Assembly (NCBI GenBank): GCA_022842165.1
Contig: JALHQC010000029.1
Span: 1 to 47,585 of the forward strand
Length of the DNA stretch: 47,585 nucleotides
Direction: 5' to 3'
DNA from: a bacterium
GTDB taxonomy: Bacteria; Pseudomonadota; Alphaproteobacteria; Rhizobiales; Aestuariivirgaceae
The notes under the pieces were generated by a model that made no database searches, had not been told where the DNA came from, and saw only the letters and a program-made list of their open reading frames with translations. Shown piece after piece: positions 9,165 through 18,349 of this stretch (positions are counted from its first letter, which is position 1; each line of letters starts with the position of its first letter). The translations under genes were made by a program, and so were the position numbers.

Positions 9165-11267
9165 TTATGTTTTCAACCCCGCAACTTCGCGCCGGAAGGG
9201 CAGCGCATCGCCGATCTCCGGCTGTTCCAGTTCTTCCGCATAACGATGCCCCGCATAGGTCGCCCACGCAATGGCCGCCGGCGCATTGGCATCGCCGATG
9301 ACCTTGACCGAGGCGATGCCATGATCCGCCCATTCGGCTTCCCGCGCCTTGAGGTCGAGATAGAGCTGATCGTCCGGCAGGCGTGACGTTACCATCACCA
9401 CCGCATCACAAGCATGGACTTCGCGCCGTCCGGTATAGGTGCAGATGCCGGTAACGCCGCCCGCCTCGACGCTGCCGAGCCCGCGCGTCACCCTGATCTC
9501 GACGCCGATGTCCAGAAGCCGCGCCTGGATCGTTCCCTGTTCCAGCGTGTTGTAGCTCCATTCGGCAACCTTTGCAGACGGCGTCAGATAGGTCACGCGG
9601 TTGCCGTTCTGCACCAGCAGCTCGGCCAGCACGCTGCCCATGTAGAAGTGGTCGTCATCATAGACCACCACATGCCCCGTAGGCCGCTTCCCCGCCATCA
9701 GGTCGTCGGGCGTGAAGATCGGCATCGACCTGTCGAGCGCGATCGGCAGAAGGTTGTAGCGCGCGATCCCGTCACGCCGCCATGTAGCGCCGGTGGCAAT
9801 CGCCACATGCTCGAAGCCGAAGCCCAGGATGTCGTCAGCCGAAAGCTGCGAGTCGCGATAGACGCTCACATTGGTCATCTTGGCGATTTGGCCCTGGCGA
9901 TAGTCGCGCACGCGGCCCCAGGCATTGAGGCCGGGCAGCTTCGCCTCGCGCGTCACCCGCCCGCCGAGTTCGGTTGAAGCTTCCGCCAGCGCCACCTCAT
10001 AGCCGCGAAGCCCCGCCTTGTGCGCAGCCGACAACCCGCTCGGTCCCGCGCCGACGACGAGCACCTTGGCCTCCGATGACTTCGCCCTGATCTTCTCCGG
10101 ATGCCAGCCCTTGCGCCACTCTTCCATGAAGGACGAATTCTGCGTGCAGCGCGAGAGTGACATGGTCATGTCGCCCGTCACGCAGATGTTGCAGCCGATG
10201 CATTCGCGAATGTCCTCGATGCGGCCCTCATCGATCTTCCTCGGCAGGAACGGATCGGCAATCGAAGGCCGCGCCGCGCCGATGAAATCCATCAGACCCT
10301 GCTTCACCTGCCGCACCATCATGTCGGCGCTGGTGAAGCGCCCCACTCCCACCACGGGCCTCGGCGTCAATTGCTTCAGGCCGCGGATCAGGTCTTCCTG
10401 CGCGCCCTCGGGCTTGAAGCGCGAGGTGCCGGAGCAGGCCTCCCAGGTGCCATGCGCGAAATCCCAGATGTCGGGAAGTTCCGCATACATCGCCACCATG
10501 TCGCGGAGCTGCGCATTGGTGAAGCCCTGTTCGCCCGCCAGCTCGTCAAGTGACAGCCTGACCGCGATGGCGCAGCTGTCGCCCACCTCGTCGCGCGCAT
10601 CCGAGATCAGCTCCTTCAACAGCCGCGAGCGGTTCTCGAGCGAGCCGCCATATTCATCCGTACGCTGATTGGTGCGGGGGCTGAGGAAATGCTGGATGAC
10701 GCCGAAGCCATGCGCGCCATAGAGGCACAGGATATCATAGCCCGCGCGCTTCGCCCGGCGATAGGCAAGCTTGTGCCAGTGCCGCAGGTTGCGGATGTCC
10801 TGGCGGTCCATCGCACGGGCCTGCACCGGATCGCTCGTGAACGTCAGGATCGGCGTATGCGACGGCGCCAGCGGCACCTCGCGCGTATAGAGGTTCGACC
10901 CGTTGGCGCCGCAATAGGCAAGCTCGATTCCGGCCAGCGCGCCATTCGAATGAATGGCATCCGCCATCTTGGCGAGGCCCGGCATGTCGTCCTCGTCCCA
11001 GATGCGGAGTTCGATGAAGGGCGTGATTTCGGAGGTGTGGTGGATTTCCACCTGCTCGGTGAAGATGACGCCCCAGCCCCCTTCCGACTTCACGCGCCGC
11101 ATCTCGGCGGCGGCCGATGGATCGCGGTAGCCGCCGCCATTGCAATGCGGCACCTGGTAGAAGCGGTTCTTGGCCGTCACCGGCCCGATCTTCACCGGCT
11201 CGAAGAGAATGTCGTAGCGCGGGTCGCGCGCTGAAACGCCGCCGCCCATGCCGGTTTCGGATTGCAT
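9165..11267 (-). CDS. covalent-FMN, 4Fe-4S amine dehydrogenase (trimethylamine/histamine dehydrogenase family)
   Basis: Flavoprotein of 700 aa predicted to oxidise an amine and pass electrons through an iron-sulfur cluster. The N-terminal TIM barrel carries C42 (VPHCNGGG), matching the Cys that binds FMN covalently in trimethylamine dehydrogenase (TMADH), and Y183/H186 (YGAH), matching its catalytic Tyr and His. Cys 356, 359, 362 and 374 match the 4Fe-4S ligands. A C-terminal nucleotide-binding half starts at VVGAGPSG. The TMADH substrate bowl Tyr60-Trp264-Trp355 aligns with Q72, W275 and D366, the set I recall for histamine dehydrogenase; Asp267 of TMADH aligns with C278. A diamine, agmatine or histamine is therefore more likely than trimethylamine. 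GGGAGAA precedes the ATG. AguB follows directly. Confidence 0.85.
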   Translation of the reverse strand: MQSETGMGGGVSARDPRYDILFEPVKIGPVTAKNRFYQVPHCNGGGYRDPSAAAEMRRVKSEGGWGVIFTEQVEIHHTSEITPFIELRIWDEDDMPGLAKMADAIHSNGALAGIELAYCGANGSNLYTREVPLAPSHTPILTFTSDPVQARAMDRQDIRNLRHWHKLAYRRAKRAGYDILCLYGAHGFGVIQHFLSPRTNQRTDEYGGSLENRSRLLKELISDARDEVGDSCAIAVRLSLDELAGEQGFTNAQLRDMVAMYAELPDIWDFAHGTWEACSGTSRFKPEGAQEDLIRGLKQLTPRPVVGVGRFTSADMMVRQVKQGLMDFIGAARPSIADPFLPRKIDEGRIEDIRECIGCNICVTGDMTMSLSRCTQNSSFMEEWRKGWHPEKIRAKSSEAKVLVVGAGPSGLSAAHKAGLRGYEVALAEASTELGGRVTREAKLPGLNAWGRVRDYRQGQIAKMTNVSVYRDSQLSADDILGFGFEHVAIATGATWRRDGIARYNLLPIALDRSMPIFTPDDLMAGKRPTGHVVVYDDDHFYMGSVLAELLVQNGNRVTYLTPSAKVAEWSYNTLEQGTIQARLLDIGVEIRVTRGLGSVEAGGVTGICTYTGRREVHACDAVVMVTSRLPDDQLYLDLKAREAEWADHGIASVKVIGDANAPAAIAWATYAGHRYAEELEQPEIGDALPFRREVAGLKT

Positions 11268-11335
11268 ATGCCGTTCTCCCCATCACGCCACAAAGCCCGG
11301 TGAGACTGCCACCGCAGTCAACATCGGAAAAATAG

Positions 11336-11364
11336 ATTATAGCGTATTGATCGATAGGAAAAAG
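11336..11364 (-). promoter_or_regulatory. candidate promoter for the amine dehydrogenase-aguB unit
   Basis: The minus strand reads a perfect TATAAT (11341-11336) about 70 bases before the start codon at 11267, in the only AT-rich patch of the 124-base gap. The -35 element is weak: TTTTTC or similar around 11358-11364. It is a match by eye only. Confidence 0.4.
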
Positions 11365-11391
11365 CGTTGCAAGGCGCGTGCTGTGCGAAGC

Positions 11392-12681
11392 TTATTTCGA
11401 GAGCACGACCTGGCTCGTGCCGGCGATGCCCTGCGGCACCGGCACATCGGTTGCCCCGTAGTTGGAGTTGAGAATGAGGTTCGGCCCGGCGTTGAGCTCA
11501 AGCCCGAACGCCACGATCGCCGTGAAGGCCGACTGGTCGGCAACGGGCTTCTTGGCATCGACCAGCAAGGTCCCGACCGGCAGGTAGATGGTGCCGATGA
11601 GTTTGCGTGCGTCGTCGCTGGTGATGCGGTGTTTCAGCGATTTGTTGAGGCTGCGGTCCTCGAACAGCAGAAGCCCTGCCATCGGCCCGCTGGTTGGCGC
11701 TTCGAGCGAGATATGCGATCCCGATGCGAAGAACGTGGCCCCCGCGGCCCCGGTGAGATAGAAGCCCGCACCCGTTCCGGTCAGCCGCGAGGAGCCGATG
11801 ACCTTCAGCGCGCCATTCTTGATGATATAGGCGCCATCGTTCAGCGTGATGTCGGACGCGCCGGAAATTGTGATCCCGCCGCAATAGACGCCGGGATCGA
11901 TGGTTTTCGTCACGCTGTCGAGGGTGAAATCGTGATGGTCGCAGCCGCCCACCTGTGGTGCGGCGCGCTTGGCGAGCGGGTCGTCCACTTTCGGGCAGTC
12001 GGTGATCGGCTCCGGGTCGGACTTGGCCGAGCTGCTCACCGAGGCTCCGCCTGCGGAGCAAACGATTGCAGCTTTCAGGGTCGAACCGGCATCGGCCTTG
12101 AACGCGGAGCCCGACGTCGAGTTCGAGAATACCCCGCAGCCGTTAGCGGTGAGCCGCGATCCGTTGTCGAGATAGACATTGGTGCCGCTCGCCGACAGTC
12201 CTAGCACGCAGACATTGTTGCGCCCGACGAACCGCGCCTTCGAACTGACCGTGATCGGCGTGACATCAGCCGAAATGAAATGCGCGAAGAAGGGGGTCCA
12301 GACCTCGCTGATCGTGACGTCGACCGACGAGAAGTCCTCGTCGACGTTGACCGTCACATCGTAATTCTCCGCGCCGAGGTCTTCGCGCGTCGCCGAGGAA
12401 TTCTCCGTCAGCCTGTAGGCGGCGAAGGCTTGAACGGCGCTTTCCACCTGCTTCGAATCGGATTTCGCCAGGGGAAGCTCGCGCGCACCGGCCAGCGCCG
12501 CGGCATCCGCCGCTTCCTGAAGATCGCCGCGGATCTTGCTCATCATCGCATAATCGGACGCAAGCCCGATGGCGCCGAACAGCACGGGAAGGGTGACAGC
12601 AAAGGATATCGCTATGCCGCCCCGCGCATTGCGCAGGAACCGGCTCAGCTTGCGCGCCACAAGGCGGACCGTCTCAGCCAT
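11392..12681 (-). CDS. TadG-like membrane-anchored protein
   Basis: Protein of 429 aa with an N-terminal TadE/TadG-type anchor: a basic stretch, then one hydrophobic helix (GGIAISFAVTLPVLFGAIGLASDYA) followed by the typical LQEAADAAALAGAREL segment. The remaining 350 residues are extracytoplasmic and rich in Gly, Ser and Thr. The region around 290-400 (TLNDGAYIIKNGALKV and similar) looks like repeated beta-strand turns. TadG proteins serve Flp/Tad pili, but no other tad gene lies in the window, so this is an orphan. The ATG at 12681 overlaps the upstream kinase gene by eight bases; the longer reading to 12780 lies inside that gene. The coupling suggests shared expression with the regulator. 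Confidence 0.75.
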   Translation of the reverse strand: MAETVRLVARKLSRFLRNARGGIAISFAVTLPVLFGAIGLASDYAMMSKIRGDLQEAADAAALAGARELPLAKSDSKQVESAVQAFAAYRLTENSSATREDLGAENYDVTVNVDEDFSSVDVTISEVWTPFFAHFISADVTPITVSSKARFVGRNNVCVLGLSASGTNVYLDNGSRLTANGCGVFSNSTSGSAFKADAGSTLKAAIVCSAGGASVSSSAKSDPEPITDCPKVDDPLAKRAAPQVGGCDHHDFTLDSVTKTIDPGVYCGGITISGASDITLNDGAYIIKNGALKVIGSSRLTGTGAGFYLTGAAGATFFASGSHISLEAPTSGPMAGLLLFEDRSLNKSLKHRITSDDARKLIGTIYLPVGTLLVDAKKPVADQSAFTAIVAFGLELNAGPNLILNSNYGATDVPVPQGIAGTSQVVLSK

Positions 12682-13852
12682 GATGTGCCTCCGCCGAGAG
12701 TTGCGCCAGCGAGCCCGGAAGAACGACTGCCGCCAGCAGGCCGTTGCCGGGCGAGGTCTGGACCACGAGTTCGCCGCCATGCGCCTCGCAGATCGCCTTG
12801 GCGATCGGAAGCCCTAGCCCCAGTCCGTCGGCTGGCCGCGAATAGCTCAGGTTTTCCTGGACGAAGGGCTGGAGGCATTCCCGCAGCTTCTGCTGCGTGA
12901 GGCCGGGCCCTGAATCCTTGACCGACAGGATGATCGACCCGTTGCTCCGCACATGGCCCCACAATTCCACCAGTCCGCCGTCGAAGGAAAACTTGATGGC
13001 ATTGTCGACCAGCTTCGCCAGCGCCTGCCGGATGAGCCGGATATCGCAGGAGAAGCGGATATTCTCGTCCGGCTGGCGCACCAGCAGCCGGATCTGGCGA
13101 TCCGCCGCCCTGGTCCTCAGCCCGGAGAGGCTGTCGTCGAGGATTTCGGTGATCGATACGGTGGAATAATTTCCGCTCTGGTATCCGGCCAGCGCCTTCG
13201 ACAGCAACATGATGTCGCTGACGATGGCATTGAGCCGCTGCGCCGCGTCGATCACATGTTCGAGCTGCTGGCCGACGCCCGGCTCGGTGCGTCCGCGCAA
13301 GGTCTTTTCCATGACGTCGGTCATGCCGATCAGTGCGGTCAGCGGCGTCTTGAGCTCGTGGCTCAGCACCTGGAACATGGCGCTTTTCATCCGGCTCGAC
13401 GCCAGGGCCTCGGCCTCGGCCGCTCTCAGCGCCCGCTCGGTCTCGCCGTTCCGCATCACGAATTGCGCATGATGCAGGAACTGCGGCCAGTTGACGGGCT
13501 TGGTGACGAAGGATGAGGCGCCCAGCATATAGGCCTGCTCGATCGGTTCGCGGTCGTTGTGGCTGGTGCACACGATGACGGGGAGGTCGATGGTGCGGGG
13601 GTTCTGGCGCAGGTGCCGCAGCAGCCCGAAGCCGTCGAGCTTCGGCATGCTGATATCGACGATGGCCATGTCCGGCAAATCGCGGAACAGCTCGCTCAGG
13701 GCCGCCTCGCCGTTCTCGGCGGTGGCGACATCCCAGCCAAGCCCGCCAAGCTGCTCGGCCAGAACCTCGCGCAGGATCGGATCGTCGTCGACGATCAGAA
13801 CTTTCCGGCGTCGGGCATCTGTCACTGCGGTTTCCGGAGTTGCGCGGGCCAT
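12674..13852 (-). CDS. response regulator-histidine kinase fusion (soluble)
   Basis: Cytoplasmic signalling protein of 392 aa. Residues 17-135 form a receiver domain with acidic residues D22-D24, phospho-acceptor D66 (IVDISMP) and K118. A short coiled coil leads to a HisKA domain with H165 (LSHELKTP), then an HATPase domain with N (LVDNAIKF), G1 (DSGPG) and G2 (GLGLGLPIA) boxes. There are no membrane segments, so its input comes through the receiver, probably from another kinase. The divergent hybrid kinase, 84 bases away, is the obvious candidate because it ends in a phosphotransfer domain. It overlaps the TadG-like gene downstream. Confidence 0.9.
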   Translation of the reverse strand: MARATPETAVTDARRRKVLIVDDDPILREVLAEQLGGLGWDVATAENGEAALSELFRDLPDMAIVDISMPKLDGFGLLRHLRQNPRTIDLPVIVCTSHNDREPIEQAYMLGASSFVTKPVNWPQFLHHAQFVMRNGETERALRAAEAEALASSRMKSAMFQVLSHELKTPLTALIGMTDVMEKTLRGRTEPGVGQQLEHVIDAAQRLNAIVSDIMLLSKALAGYQSGNYSTVSITEILDDSLSGLRTRAADRQIRLLVRQPDENIRFSCDIRLIRQALAKLVDNAIKFSFDGGLVELWGHVRSNGSIILSVKDSGPGLTQQKLRECLQPFVQENLSYSRPADGLGLGLPIAKAICEAHGGELVVQTSPGNGLLAAVVLPGSLAQLSAEAHHG

Positions 13853-13936
13853 CTTGTTCTACCTTCTGGGGAAACCGTAGACCGGGGGCTGTTAAAACAT
13901 CGTAAGGCTGCGCTCTTGATCCGTTTTTAACGAGTG

Positions 13937-16636
13937 ATGGTTAAGCCGGTCTTCATGCAGCCGGAACAATTTGAACGCCCGTCCACCAACCCGATGCGCG
14001 GCCGGGGAATCGGCCATCGCATCTCGATGCTCGTGGGACTGGCGGTTCTGCTCGCCGTGACTTTGGTCACCGCCATCTTTGCCTATAACGACGTCACCAG
14101 CGACTTCGCCGCGCGCAAGCGCGGGCTAGAAGCGACGGGCTATGTGTTTGCCGCCGCGCTGGCCGACCACGTCGCCGCCCGCGACAGCCAGGGCTCCTTG
14201 CTGGTCCTCCGCGCCATCGCCCGCATTCCGGAAGTGACCTATGCCGCGGTGGTCGACGAAAACGGCAAGGCTTTCGCCTCCTTCGGCAGCGCCGTGCTCA
14301 ACGAGGAAGGCAGGCTGAAGTCCGGCATCGGCATGATCGAGGCGATCCGCACCGGCGCCTATCCCGTGGCGGTCGATGTCATCAAGGCCGGCAAGCCCAT
14401 CGGGCAGATTCTCATCATCGCCGATATCTCCGACCTGTTGAGCCAGCTTTTCGATGTCCTGCTCACCAGCCTGGTCGTCGCGCTCATCGCCATGGCTGCC
14501 AGCATCACGCTCACCCGCCGCCTGCAGTCGCGCATCACCGGTCCGATCCTTTCGCTCATCACCGCCATCGAGGAAATCCGTACCGCAAAACGCTACCAGG
14601 GCCCCGTCATCCACCAGGCCGAAGGCGAGACCGGCCTCCTCGTCGACAGTTTCAATGCCATGATCGGGGAAATCCGCAGCCGCGACGAAACTCTCGAGCG
14701 CCACCGCCAGACGCTCGAATCGACCGTCGAGCAGCGCACCCACGAACTGCGCCTCGCGCGTGACGCGGCCGAAAGCGCCAATGACGCGAAGTCGAGCTTC
14801 CTCGCCACCATGAGCCATGAAATCAGGACGCCGCTGAACGGCCTGATGGTGATGGCCGAGCTTCTGGCCGGCGCCGGCCTCGACCAGCGCCTGCAGCGCT
14901 ATGCCGAGGTGATCGTCAAGTCGGGGCAGAGCCTCCTCACCATCATCAACGATATTCTCGATCTCTCGAAGATCGAGGCCGGAAAGCTCGAGCTCGAGAG
15001 CCTGCCGGTCAATCCGGTCGGCATCGCCGACGATGTCGTCAGCCTGTTCTGGGAAAAGGCCTTCTCGAAAAAGCTCGATCTTGCCGCCCGGGTGGCGCCC
15101 GGCATGCCGCAGGCGGTGCTGGCAGACCCCGTGCGCCTCAACCAGATCGTCTCGAACCTCGTCAACAATGCGCTGAAATTCACCGAAGCGGGCCACGTCC
15201 TCATCAGCCTCCACCACGACAAGGGCACCCTGACGGTGGCCGTCACCGACAGCGGCATCGGCATTCCGCAAAAAAAGCTGAACCTGCTGTTCGAGGCTTT
15301 CTCGCAGGCCGACCAGACCATCACCCGGAAGTTCGGCGGCACCGGGCTGGGCCTTGCGATCTGCAAGCGGCTGGCCGAAGCCATGGGCGGCAAGATCGGC
15401 GTCCGCAGCGAGTTGGGCAAGGGCTCGACCTTCTGGGTCAGCATTCCCGCCGTTCCCACCGCGCCGCCCGTCGCCACGGCTTACCCCAATCTTCGCGCCG
15501 CCATCGCGCTCGACGGGCTGGCCTCGCAGTCCGCACTCGGCACTGCCCTCGTGAACACCGGCTTCGAGGTGAAGATCATCGCCGATGACGTCCAGGATCA
15601 CGACGTCGTCTTCGCCTCCGCCACCCGGCTGCAGACCCTGCGCTTTGCCGACCGCCGGCGGCCAAGCGTTATCTGCCTTGGATGGATGGGCGATTCCGGC
15701 GGCGAAGCGGCGGTCGCCGCCGGCACCGCCGACGACCTGCTGATCCTGCCGCTGCGCCAGCAGGACATTGCCGACGTCATCGCCAGAATCCATTCGGGAA
15801 AGCTGCGCGGCAGAAGCCTGCTTGAACGCCGTTCGCCCGAGCGCGCCGCCGCCACGCGCTTCGACGGCCGCCACGTCATCGTCGCCGACGACAATGCGGT
15901 AAACCGCGAAGTCATCATCGAAGTGCTGCGCCAGCTCGGCATATCGGTTGCAGTCGCCGCCAATGGCCGCGAGGCGGTGGCCCTCTGGAACGAGCGCAGG
16001 CCCGATCTCATCTTCATGGATTGCTCGATGCCGGAGATGGATGGCTACACCGCAACCCGCGAAATCCGCGCCCATGAGACGCTGGCCTATGACGGCGGCC
16101 ACACCCCCATCGTGGCGCTCACCGCCCATGTGGCGGGAAGCTCGGGCGATACCTGGCGCCATGCCGGCATGGACGCCTACATGACCAAGCCCTTCACCCT
16201 GAACCAGATTTCAGCCTGCCTCGAAGCCCAATTCGCCGGAAAGCCGATATTGCCGGGGCACGATGCGCCTCCTGTGCATGAAGACGGCATTCTCGATGAC
16301 GCGGTGCTGAACGACCTGCGCGGCATCGGCGGCACGACGGCGCTGTTCCATCGTGTTCTCGATCTTTTCGCAGGCCGCGTGCCGCAGGCCGTCGAGCAGG
16401 TGACGGCGCTGATCCAGGGCGCCGATCTCGACACGCTGGCCGATGCCGCCCATGCCTTGAAATCCATGTGCTCCAACATCGGCGCCCATCGCGCCGTGGC
16501 CGCCTGCCATGAACTGGAACGCGCCGCCCGCAGCCACGAGAACTTCGACGCCGGCGCCATGACGGCGAACATCATTGCCGAAGTCCGGTTGGTGATGGCG
16601 GAAGTCGGCCGGCTCCGCGCCGGCACGACTAGTTGA
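13937..16636 (+). CDS. membrane hybrid histidine kinase with receiver and HPt domains
   Basis: Phosphorelay sensor of 899 aa. Order: transmembrane helix 1 (about 29-50), a periplasmic sensor of about 125 residues, helix 2 (about 172-194), HAMP, a coiled coil, HisKA with H294 (MSHEIRTP), HATPase ([20 protein letters not shown]), a degenerate receiver-like segment (about 515-620) lacking a clear phospho-Asp, a true receiver with D695 ([12 protein letters not shown]), and an HPt domain with H839 ([13 protein letters not shown]). This is the ArcB/BarA architecture, able to pass phosphate to a separate response regulator, possibly the divergent one. GTG 13934 or ATG 13937 could start it; neither has a clear ribosome site. 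The 3' end overlaps the convergent rlpA-like gene by eight bases. Confidence 0.9.
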   Translation: MVKPVFMQPEQFERPSTNPMRGRGIGHRISMLVGLAVLLAVTLVTAIFAYNDVTSDFAARKRGLEATGYVFAAALADHVAARDSQGSLLVLRAIARIPEVTYAAVVDENGKAFASFGSAVLNEEGRLKSGIGMIEAIRTGAYPVAVDVIKAGKPIGQILIIADISDLLSQLFDVLLTSLVVALIAMAASITLTRRLQSRITGPILSLITAIEEIRTAKRYQGPVIHQAEGETGLLVDSFNAMIGEIRSRDETLERHRQTLESTVEQRTHELRLARDAAESANDAKSSFLATMSHEIRTPLNGLMVMAELLAGAGLDQRLQRYAEVIVKSGQSLLTIINDILDLSKIEAGKLELESLPVNPVGIADDVVSLFWEKAFSKKLDLAARVAPGMPQAVLADPVRLNQIVSNLVNNALKFTEAGHVLISLHHDKGTLTVAVTDSGIGIPQKKLNLLFEAFSQADQTITRKFGGTGLGLAICKRLAEAMGGKIGVRSELGKGSTFWVSIPAVPTAPPVATAYPNLRAAIALDGLASQSALGTALVNTGFEVKIIADDVQDHDVVFASATRLQTLRFADRRRPSVICLGWMGDSGGEAAVAAGTADDLLILPLRQQDIADVIARIHSGKLRGRSLLERRSPERAAATRFDGRHVIVADDNAVNREVIIEVLRQLGISVAVAANGREAVALWNERRPDLIFMDCSMPEMDGYTATREIRAHETLAYDGGHTPIVALTAHVAGSSGDTWRHAGMDAYMTKPFTLNQISACLEAQFAGKPILPGHDAPPVHEDGILDDAVLNDLRGIGGTTALFHRVLDLFAGRVPQAVEQVTALIQGADLDTLADAAHALKSMCSNIGAHRAVAACHELERAARSHENFDAGAMTANIIAEVRLVMAEVGRLRAGTTS

Positions 16637-16982
16637 GAGGAACGACCTTCACCTTCGCCACACCGGACTTGGTGAGGCCGACGACCTTTGCAGCGCCAAG
16701 GCTGAGGTCGATCACCCGGCCATGCGAAAACGGCCCACGGTCATTGATGCGCACGATGACCGACTTGCCGTTCCTGAGATTGGTGACGAGAACGCGCGTG
16801 CCGAAGGGAAGCGTCCGGTGGGCAGCGGTCAGGCCATGGGGGTTAAAGCGCTCGCCATTGGCGGTCCGCTTGCCGTGCTTGTAGTAGGAGGCGACACCGG
16901 TCTGCGCGGCTTCCACCTCATTCACGGCCAACATTGAAACGGAAATCGCAACCGCGATCGCAGCCATACGCAAGAACTTCAT
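16629..16982 (-). CDS. RlpA-like septal ring protein (double-psi beta-barrel)
   Basis: Small secreted protein, 117 aa. A signal peptide ([20 protein letters not shown], cleavage near VEA-A) precedes a double-psi beta-barrel domain with the RlpA hallmarks [24 protein letters not shown] and INDRGPF. RlpA proteins bind or cleave denuded peptidoglycan at the septum. No lipobox Cys and no SPOR domain are present, so this is the minimal soluble form common in alphaproteobacteria. I prefer the ATG at 16982, with an AGGG about ten bases upstream, over the GTG at 16988. The gene overlaps the convergent kinase gene by eight bases. Confidence 0.88.
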   Translation of the reverse strand: MKFLRMAAIAVAISVSMLAVNEVEAAQTGVASYYKHGKRTANGERFNPHGLTAAHRTLPFGTRVLVTNLRNGKSVIVRINDRGPFSHGRVIDLSLGAAKVVGLTKSGVAKVKVVPLN

Positions 16983-17052
16983 CGCCACATACCCTGCTGT
17001 TTTTTGTTGCAGGGCAACATAGGGTCAATTACGGCGGCAATGTGTCGTTGTA

Positions 17053-18300
17053 TTACGTTGCGGCAAGCATGCCGTCGAGCGCGATCTGCGGACGCTTTCC
17101 GGCAACCAGATCCGCCGTCACCCGCGCCGCGCCATGGCTCATCGTCCATCCCATGTGGCCCTGGCCGGTGTTGAACCACAGGTTCTTGCATTTCGAGGGC
17201 CCGAGGATCGGGGTGCCTTCCGGCGTCATCGGCCGCAATCCCGCCCAGAAGCTGGCGGCATCCCAGTCGGCGCCATCCGGAAACAGCATCCTCATGGTCG
17301 ACAGCATGGTGGCGAAATCCTCCGGGCGGTGATCATTGGCGTAGCCGGAGAATTCCGCCGTCGCGGTCACCCGGATGCGGTCGCCATAGGGCGCATAGGC
17401 GACCAGCGTTTCCTCATCCACCCCGCCAATGCTGGGCGGATTGTTGCGTCCCGCCATCGGCGCGGTGATGGCATAGCCCTTGACCGGATAGATCGGCAGG
17501 TCGTGGCCAAGCTGCTTCGCCAGATGCGGCGAGTAGACGCCGAGGCAGAGGACGACGACATCGGCGTCCTCGCGGCCCTTGTCGGTGACGACCGCCGTGA
17601 TGCGGTCTCCCGCCGTCTCGAAGCCCGTCACCGTGGTGCCGAACTTGAACACGACCCCCTGCGTCTTCAGCCAGTCTCCCATGTTGCGCGCGAACAGGCG
17701 GCAATCGCCGCTTTCGTCGTCGGGCGCATAGAGCGCGCCGGCGAACCTGTCCTTCACGGACGCCAGCGCCGGATCGGTCTTCGCCACCTGCTCGCGGTCG
17801 AGCGTCTCGATGCGGCAGCCATTGTCGGAGAGGATGCGTGATTTCGCGGCGGCAGCCTTCAGTGCCGCTTCCGAGCGGTAGAGATAGAGCAGCCCGCCGC
17901 GCCGCCCGTCGTACTGGACGCCGGTGCGCGCCACCGTGTCATGGAACACGTCCATCGAGTAATTGCACAGCTTCACCTTGCGCGTGGTGTTCAGCGCTGC
18001 GCGTTCCGGCGTGCATTGTCCCCAGAAGCGCCACATCCATTTCCAGAACCTGAGATCGGTCGAAAACTTGAAGCGCAGCGCCTGGTCGCCCTTCCACAAG
18101 GAGCGCAGCAGGATTTTCGGCGCGGCGGGCGATGACCAGGCATAGGCATGGCCCGGCGCGAACAGCCCCGCGTTGGAATAGCTCGTGAAGGCGGCAGGCT
18201 CGGCCTCGCGGTCGATCACCGTCACCTCGTGGCCGTCGCGGTGCAGCTCATAGGCCGTGGTGATGCCGACGATGCCTGCCCCCAGTACCAGCGCTTTCAT
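17053..18300 (-). CDS. FAD-dependent D-amino acid dehydrogenase (DadA-like)
   Basis: Flavoprotein of 415 aa, DAO family, predicted to deaminate D-amino acids to 2-oxo acids and pass electrons to the respiratory chain. The FAD fold starts at residue 3 (VLGAGIVGITTAYEL) with the acidic end of strand 2 (VTVIDRE). The DadA blocks DDESGDCRLF, YPVKGYAIT and the C-terminal FNTGQGHMGWTMS are present. The length is typical. It is divergent from the PuuB-like oxidase gene, with only 49 bases between starts, so the two probably share a control region. No alanine racemase gene is nearby, so the physiological substrate is open. Confidence 0.87.
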   Translation of the reverse strand: MKALVLGAGIVGITTAYELHRDGHEVTVIDREAEPAAFTSYSNAGLFAPGHAYAWSSPAAPKILLRSLWKGDQALRFKFSTDLRFWKWMWRFWGQCTPERAALNTTRKVKLCNYSMDVFHDTVARTGVQYDGRRGGLLYLYRSEAALKAAAAKSRILSDNGCRIETLDREQVAKTDPALASVKDRFAGALYAPDDESGDCRLFARNMGDWLKTQGVVFKFGTTVTGFETAGDRITAVVTDKGREDADVVVLCLGVYSPHLAKQLGHDLPIYPVKGYAITAPMAGRNNPPSIGGVDEETLVAYAPYGDRIRVTATAEFSGYANDHRPEDFATMLSTMRMLFPDGADWDAASFWAGLRPMTPEGTPILGPSKCKNLWFNTGQGHMGWTMSHGAARVTADLVAGKRPQIALDGMLAAT

Positions 18301-18349
18301 GGCCTGCCCTTTTGATCTTGTTGGTGCGCGATGCTAGCAAGAGCGCATC

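Noticed and set aside
13860-13940. CtrA-like sites (TTAA pairs) between the two kinase genes
   Set aside because: TTAA-type half-sites occur but the spacing is not the seven bases required, and the second half is imperfect.
14126-16162. Antisense open frame of 678 codons opposite the hybrid kinase
   Set aside because: It mirrors a strongly conserved kinase gene; long antisense frames are common in GC-rich DNA. Its residues show no recognisable domain.
16996-17011. Hairpin TGTTGC-AGG-GCAACA near the rlpA start as a terminator
   Set aside because: The stem is only six pairs and the T-run is on the wrong side for either flanking gene.
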